This document shows, in pieces, positions 5,997 through 8,522 of a DNA stretch of 8,522 bases. The position numbers and the translations under genes are program-made. The DNA lies in the NCBI GenBank assembly GCA_030637775.1, contig DAOWFY010000029.1, forward strand, positions 1-8,522, given 5' to 3'. Source of the DNA: DAOVGU01 sp030637775 [NCBI: bacterium]. Its GTDB lineage: Bacteria; Ratteibacteria; UBA8468. Within the stretch, counting starts at the first letter, position 1. Every line of letters starts with the position of its first letter. The notes under the pieces are model-generated. The model was not told the DNA's origin, made no database searches, and saw only the letters and a list, made by a program, of their open reading frames with translations.

Positions 5997-7015
5997 AGAT
6001 TCTTTATGTTGGTTATCATAATCCCCATTTTATCAGTCTTACTGAGTATATAGAGCGGGCGATAGTAAGTTTGGGACATAATCTTGAAATATTTGACTAT
6101 CGTAGATTTCTCATCCCGGGCAGAATACGTCAGAAAATACCATTCCTTGAGACCTGGGATATTGCCAGAATTAATAGCTGTCTGGTGAATAAGGTCAAAA
6201 AATTTAGACCAGATTTGTTGTTGGTAAGTGGAGGCTGGACGATTTACCCGGAGACAATCTCCAAAATAAGGAGATTAGGCAATATAATTACTGTTAATTG
6301 GATAGCCGATTATCCCTTAAAGTTTGAAACCTATCTAAAAGTTTTTCCTTCCTACGACTACTTTTTTACCAGTGGAACCGATGCTTTGGAAAGATGTGAG
6401 GAAGCTAGATATAAAGGAAGGTGGCTTCCCTTTGCCTGTGACCCTGAGATTCACAAGCCACTCCCCTTGACTGAGGAAGAAAGTAAAAAATATGGTAGCG
6501 AGATCTCTTTTGTAGGCTCTCTCTATTCGGAAAGAGTGGAAGTGTTAGAAAAACTTTCCGAATTTAACCTTGGAATATGGGGAATCGGATGGGAGCATCT
6601 TCCGGCTGACTCACCATTAAGGAAATTTGTCCGGGGAGGAATAGTAGAACCAAAGGAATGGGTTAAGATATTTAATGCCTCCAAAATTGTCTTAAATATT
6701 ATAGGTGTTCAATGTGATGTTCCCTACCCAATAGTTGATCAGAAACATAGCTATATGACGAATACCAAAGTTTTTGAGATACTTGGTTGTGGTGCTTTCC
6801 AATTAGTAAAGAAGAAAAAAGATGTTCTAAGACTATTTGTTCCCGGGGAGCATTTAGTTTGTTATGAGAATATTGATGACCTAAAAAGGCTAATCCCTTA
6901 TTATCTAAAAAATAGCAATGAGCGAGAAAGGATCGCTCAGAAAGGCAGAGAAGTTGTACTTGAAAAGCATACCTATAAACAGAGAATAGAAGAACTTCTT
7001 TCTATAGTTACTTGA
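5993..7015 (+). CDS. CgeB-like glycosyltransferase (GT-B, Glyco_trans_1_2 C-terminus)
   Basis: The protein resembles the CgeB/DUF3880 group of GT-B glycosyltransferases, named after a Bacillus spore-coat maturation protein but widespread in glycan clusters. The N-terminal half has MKILYVGYHNPHF (1-13), FRPDLLLVSGG near 72-82 and VNWIADYP near 102-109, followed by YDYFFTSG and WLPFACDPEIHKP, the usual path into the second domain. That half opens with SEISFVGSLYSERVEVLEKL and holds the donor-site motif KVFEILGCGAF (259-269), then FVPGEHLVCYENIDDLKRLI. It ends with the common HTYKQRIEELL tail. The length of 340 residues is normal. The ATG overlaps the previous stop (ATGA), and GAGGAG lies six bases before it (5981-5986), so the start is well supported. 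GC content returns to a higher level here than in the two genes before. The sugar transferred cannot be deduced. Confidence 0.85.
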   Translation: MKILYVGYHNPHFISLTEYIERAIVSLGHNLEIFDYRRFLIPGRIRQKIPFLETWDIARINSCLVNKVKKFRPDLLLVSGGWTIYPETISKIRRLGNIITVNWIADYPLKFETYLKVFPSYDYFFTSGTDALERCEEARYKGRWLPFACDPEIHKPLPLTEEESKKYGSEISFVGSLYSERVEVLEKLSEFNLGIWGIGWEHLPADSPLRKFVRGGIVEPKEWVKIFNASKIVLNIIGVQCDVPYPIVDQKHSYMTNTKVFEILGCGAFQLVKKKKDVLRLFVPGEHLVCYENIDDLKRLIPYYLKNSNERERIAQKGREVVLEKHTYKQRIEELLSIVT

Positions 7016-7016
7016 A

Positions 7017-7919
7017 ATGAGGAAAAATTGCAATCCGCATATTTCACATTCTTCCTGTTGGGTCTGTGGTTCTGAACAATTAGAAATAGTAAAATGCTCC
7101 AATATTAAAGGACCACTGAACAGTAAAACATTTTCTATATCTGATAGCAATTATGGTACTACGGGTGAGATTTATCGTTGTGTCGATTGTGGTTTTTTAC
7201 AATGTTCATCCTTAGAAAATGTGTTATCTTTTTACGAAAACCTTCAAGATGATTCTTACGAGACAAGCCGCCCAGCTCGAGCACTCCAAGCTAGGAAAAT
7301 ATTGAACACTGTAAGAAGATATAAACCCAAGGGACGCCTTCTAGACATTGGTGCTGGAAGTGGGATATTAGTGGAGCAAGCAATCAAGCTTGGCTATAAT
7401 GCAGAAGGTATAGAGCCCGCAAAATGGTTAGTCAGCAAGGCCAAAGAACATGGCTTACCGGTGCATCTTGGTATCTTACCCCATCCAGAAGTGAGACATC
7501 CCTATGATGTGGTTGCATTAATCGATGTAATAGAGCACGTTCCAAACCCCATAAATCTTTTATCAAACATCCATAATATAGTAGCTAAGGATGGCATCGT
7601 TGTTGCAGTGGCGCCTGATATTGACTCTCTCCTCGCCAGGATTGCAAGTTGGAAATGGTGGCATTTTAGAGTAGCACATATCGGGTATTTTAACAGAAAA
7701 ACCTTTGAAATGCTTTTTAATAAAGCGGGATTTCGACTTATTGGAACATCTCGGCCGACTTGGTATTTCACGCTCGATTATCTATTAGAAAGAGTTAATA
7801 CTTACCTTCCACATATTATGTGGATCCCTACAAAATCTTTTTTCAGAAAGATTACCATACCACTGAACTTACGAGATTCCATGTTGGGGATTTTCAAGAT
7901 CAGTCAGGAGTGGCAATGA
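7017..7919 (+). CDS. SAM-dependent methyltransferase with N-terminal zinc ribbon
   Basis: This is a class I methyltransferase using S-adenosylmethionine. Two Cys pairs, CWVC (14-17) and CVDC (55-58), form a likely zinc ribbon, as in many polysaccharide-cluster methyltransferases of the Methyltransf_23 type. The Rossmann domain follows: motif I LLDIGAGSG (108-116), an acidic residue after strand 2 in GIEP (131-134), and DVIEHVPNP (170-178), the motif IV/post-IV region of this group. RIASWKWWHFRVAHIGYFNRKTFEML matches the usual downstream W-x-x-x-H-x-xYF pattern. Targets of relatives include sugars and cluster-bound small molecules; here it may methylate a sugar or cap a chain. It begins one base after the previous stop with no clear Shine-Dalgarno site, which suggests coupling, and its stop overlaps the next start (ATGA). 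The 300 residues are normal. A role in a sugar-precursor C-methylation pathway is possible but not shown. Confidence 0.9.
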   Translation: MRKNCNPHISHSSCWVCGSEQLEIVKCSNIKGPLNSKTFSISDSNYGTTGEIYRCVDCGFLQCSSLENVLSFYENLQDDSYETSRPARALQARKILNTVRRYKPKGRLLDIGAGSGILVEQAIKLGYNAEGIEPAKWLVSKAKEHGLPVHLGILPHPEVRHPYDVVALIDVIEHVPNPINLLSNIHNIVAKDGIVVAVAPDIDSLLARIASWKWWHFRVAHIGYFNRKTFEMLFNKAGFRLIGTSRPTWYFTLDYLLERVNTYLPHIMWIPTKSFFRKITIPLNLRDSMLGIFKISQEWQ

Positions 7920-8522
7920 ACATCAGGAATTATCTCGCCATGGCTCGGCTAAATCACTGGTTCAAAAATTTGCTTATGTTACCAGGAACAGCGCTTGCGT
8001 TACTTCTTACACATACTCCGCTCAGCCAAATTGTTTTGCCATTATTTATAGGCTTGATTAGTACATCTCTTATTGCGGCGGCGAACTATGTACTCAACGA
8101 ATGGATGGATGCTGAATCTGATCGTTTTCACCCCCTCAAAAAAAATAGGCCAGCAATTATTGGAAACGTGAAAGCTTCATTGGTCTATGTCGAGTATGTT
8201 GTTTTTATAGCTGCTGGACTTTGTCTGGCTTCACTTGTTTCTATCTCGTTTCTCGCGATCTCAATTTTCTTTTTGATTATGGGTGTTTTATACAATGTAA
8301 GGCCTTTTCGCACAAAGGACAAAGTATATCTCGATGTTCTTTCTGAATCGATCAATAATCCTATTAGGCTGATACTTGGATGGTTTATTGTAACGAATGC
8401 AATAATACCACCATCCAGTTTGTTGTTAGGATATTGGACAAGTGGCGCTTTTCTTGTGAATGTTAAACGTTATGCAGAACTCCGCTCCATCGCAGATCCT
8501 AATACAGCTGGGTTATACCGTC
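7916..8522 (+). CDS. UbiA-superfamily prenyltransferase, DPPR-synthase-like, 5' part
   Basis: This integral membrane enzyme of the UbiA family is cut by the window end after 202 codons with no stop; relatives have about 280-300 residues. I translated it from the ATG at 7916, which overlaps the preceding stop (ATGA) and has AGGAG five bases upstream. ARLNHWFKNLL (10-20) resembles the RPxQWxKN start of decaprenyl-phosphate phosphoribosyltransferases. The first Asp-rich motif is N61-x3-D65-x3-D69, followed by RFHPLKKNRP (70-79), again like that group (DRxHPxKxxRP). The second motif region is YNVRPFRTKDKVYLDV (126-141, D135 and D140), then NNPIRLILGW, and NVKRYAELR (182-190) matches KRxxEL. Membrane segments lie near 36-56, 90-110, 112-127 and 150-172. 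Such enzymes transfer phosphoribose to polyprenyl phosphate for arabinose donors. The true substrate is inferred, and another UbiA prenyl transfer is possible. Confidence 0.85.
   Translation, partial: MNIRNYLAMARLNHWFKNLLMLPGTALALLLTHTPLSQIVLPLFIGLISTSLIAAANYVLNEWMDAESDRFHPLKKNRPAIIGNVKASLVYVEYVVFIAAGLCLASLVSISFLAISIFFLIMGVLYNVRPFRTKDKVYLDVLSESINNPIRLILGWFIVTNAIIPPSSLLLGYWTSGAFLVNVKRYAELRSIADPNTAGLYR

Noticed and set aside
6905-7150. Minus-strand open frame spanning the CgeB-like/methyltransferase junction
   Set aside because: It is short, antisense to two well-supported genes and has no family features.
1-8522. Mobile element, CRISPR array or defence system
   Set aside because: No transposase, integrase, terminal inverted repeats, regularly spaced repeats or known defence genes are visible. 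The ATPase alone is not enough for a defence call.

Overview
The window is an 8.5 kb piece of a bacterial surface-polysaccharide (O-antigen, capsule or exopolysaccharide) gene cluster. All eight recognisable genes are on the + strand and packed tightly, and the first and last are cut by the window ends. The DNA is AT-rich, Arg is mostly AGA/AGG, one gene uses a TTG start, and Shine-Dalgarno sites are AGGAG-like, so this is bacterial. The mix of a DUF4143-type ATPase, varied glycosyltransferases and a short perfect GC-rich palindrome between genes resembles genomes of uncultured candidate-phylum bacteria. That placement is an impression, not something the sequence proves.

Layout. 1-525: C-terminal part of a Wzy/WaaL-type O-antigen polymerase or ligase. 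526-655: the only sizeable gap (130 bases), holding a perfect palindrome, a weak stem-loop with a T run, and a near-consensus sigma70 promoter. 656-1993: AAA ATPase with DUF4143 and a degraded PD-(D/E)XK-like C-terminus, functionally unrelated to the sugar genes on either side. 2030-3583: Wzx-like lipid-linked oligosaccharide flippase (TTG start). 3606-4592: GT2 glycosyltransferase with a TPR-like tail. 4638-5996: GT4 glycosyltransferase. 5993-7015: CgeB-like GT-B glycosyltransferase. 7017-7919: zinc-ribbon plus class I SAM methyltransferase. 7916-8522: UbiA-superfamily prenyltransferase resembling decaprenyl-phosphate phosphoribosyltransferase, truncated by the window end.

How the genes work together (inference from families). 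The glycosyltransferases would build a repeat unit on undecaprenyl phosphate at the cytoplasmic face. The methyltransferase may modify a sugar or an end of the chain. The Wzx-like protein flips the lipid-linked unit, and the Wzy/WaaL-like protein polymerises or ligates it outside. The UbiA enzyme could supply a polyprenyl-phosphate-linked pentose donor. The four genes from 4638 onward are joined by ATGA overlaps or a 1-base gap and look like one translationally coupled unit.

No RNA gene, CRISPR array, insertion sequence or prophage gene is visible, and no gene-free stretch exceeds 300 bases. I see no convincing wholly new system. The points most worth a second look are the promoter-driven ATPase inside the sugar cluster with its ExK-to-ExT change, the AT-rich pair of glycosyltransferases, and the coupled methyltransferase/UbiA pair.
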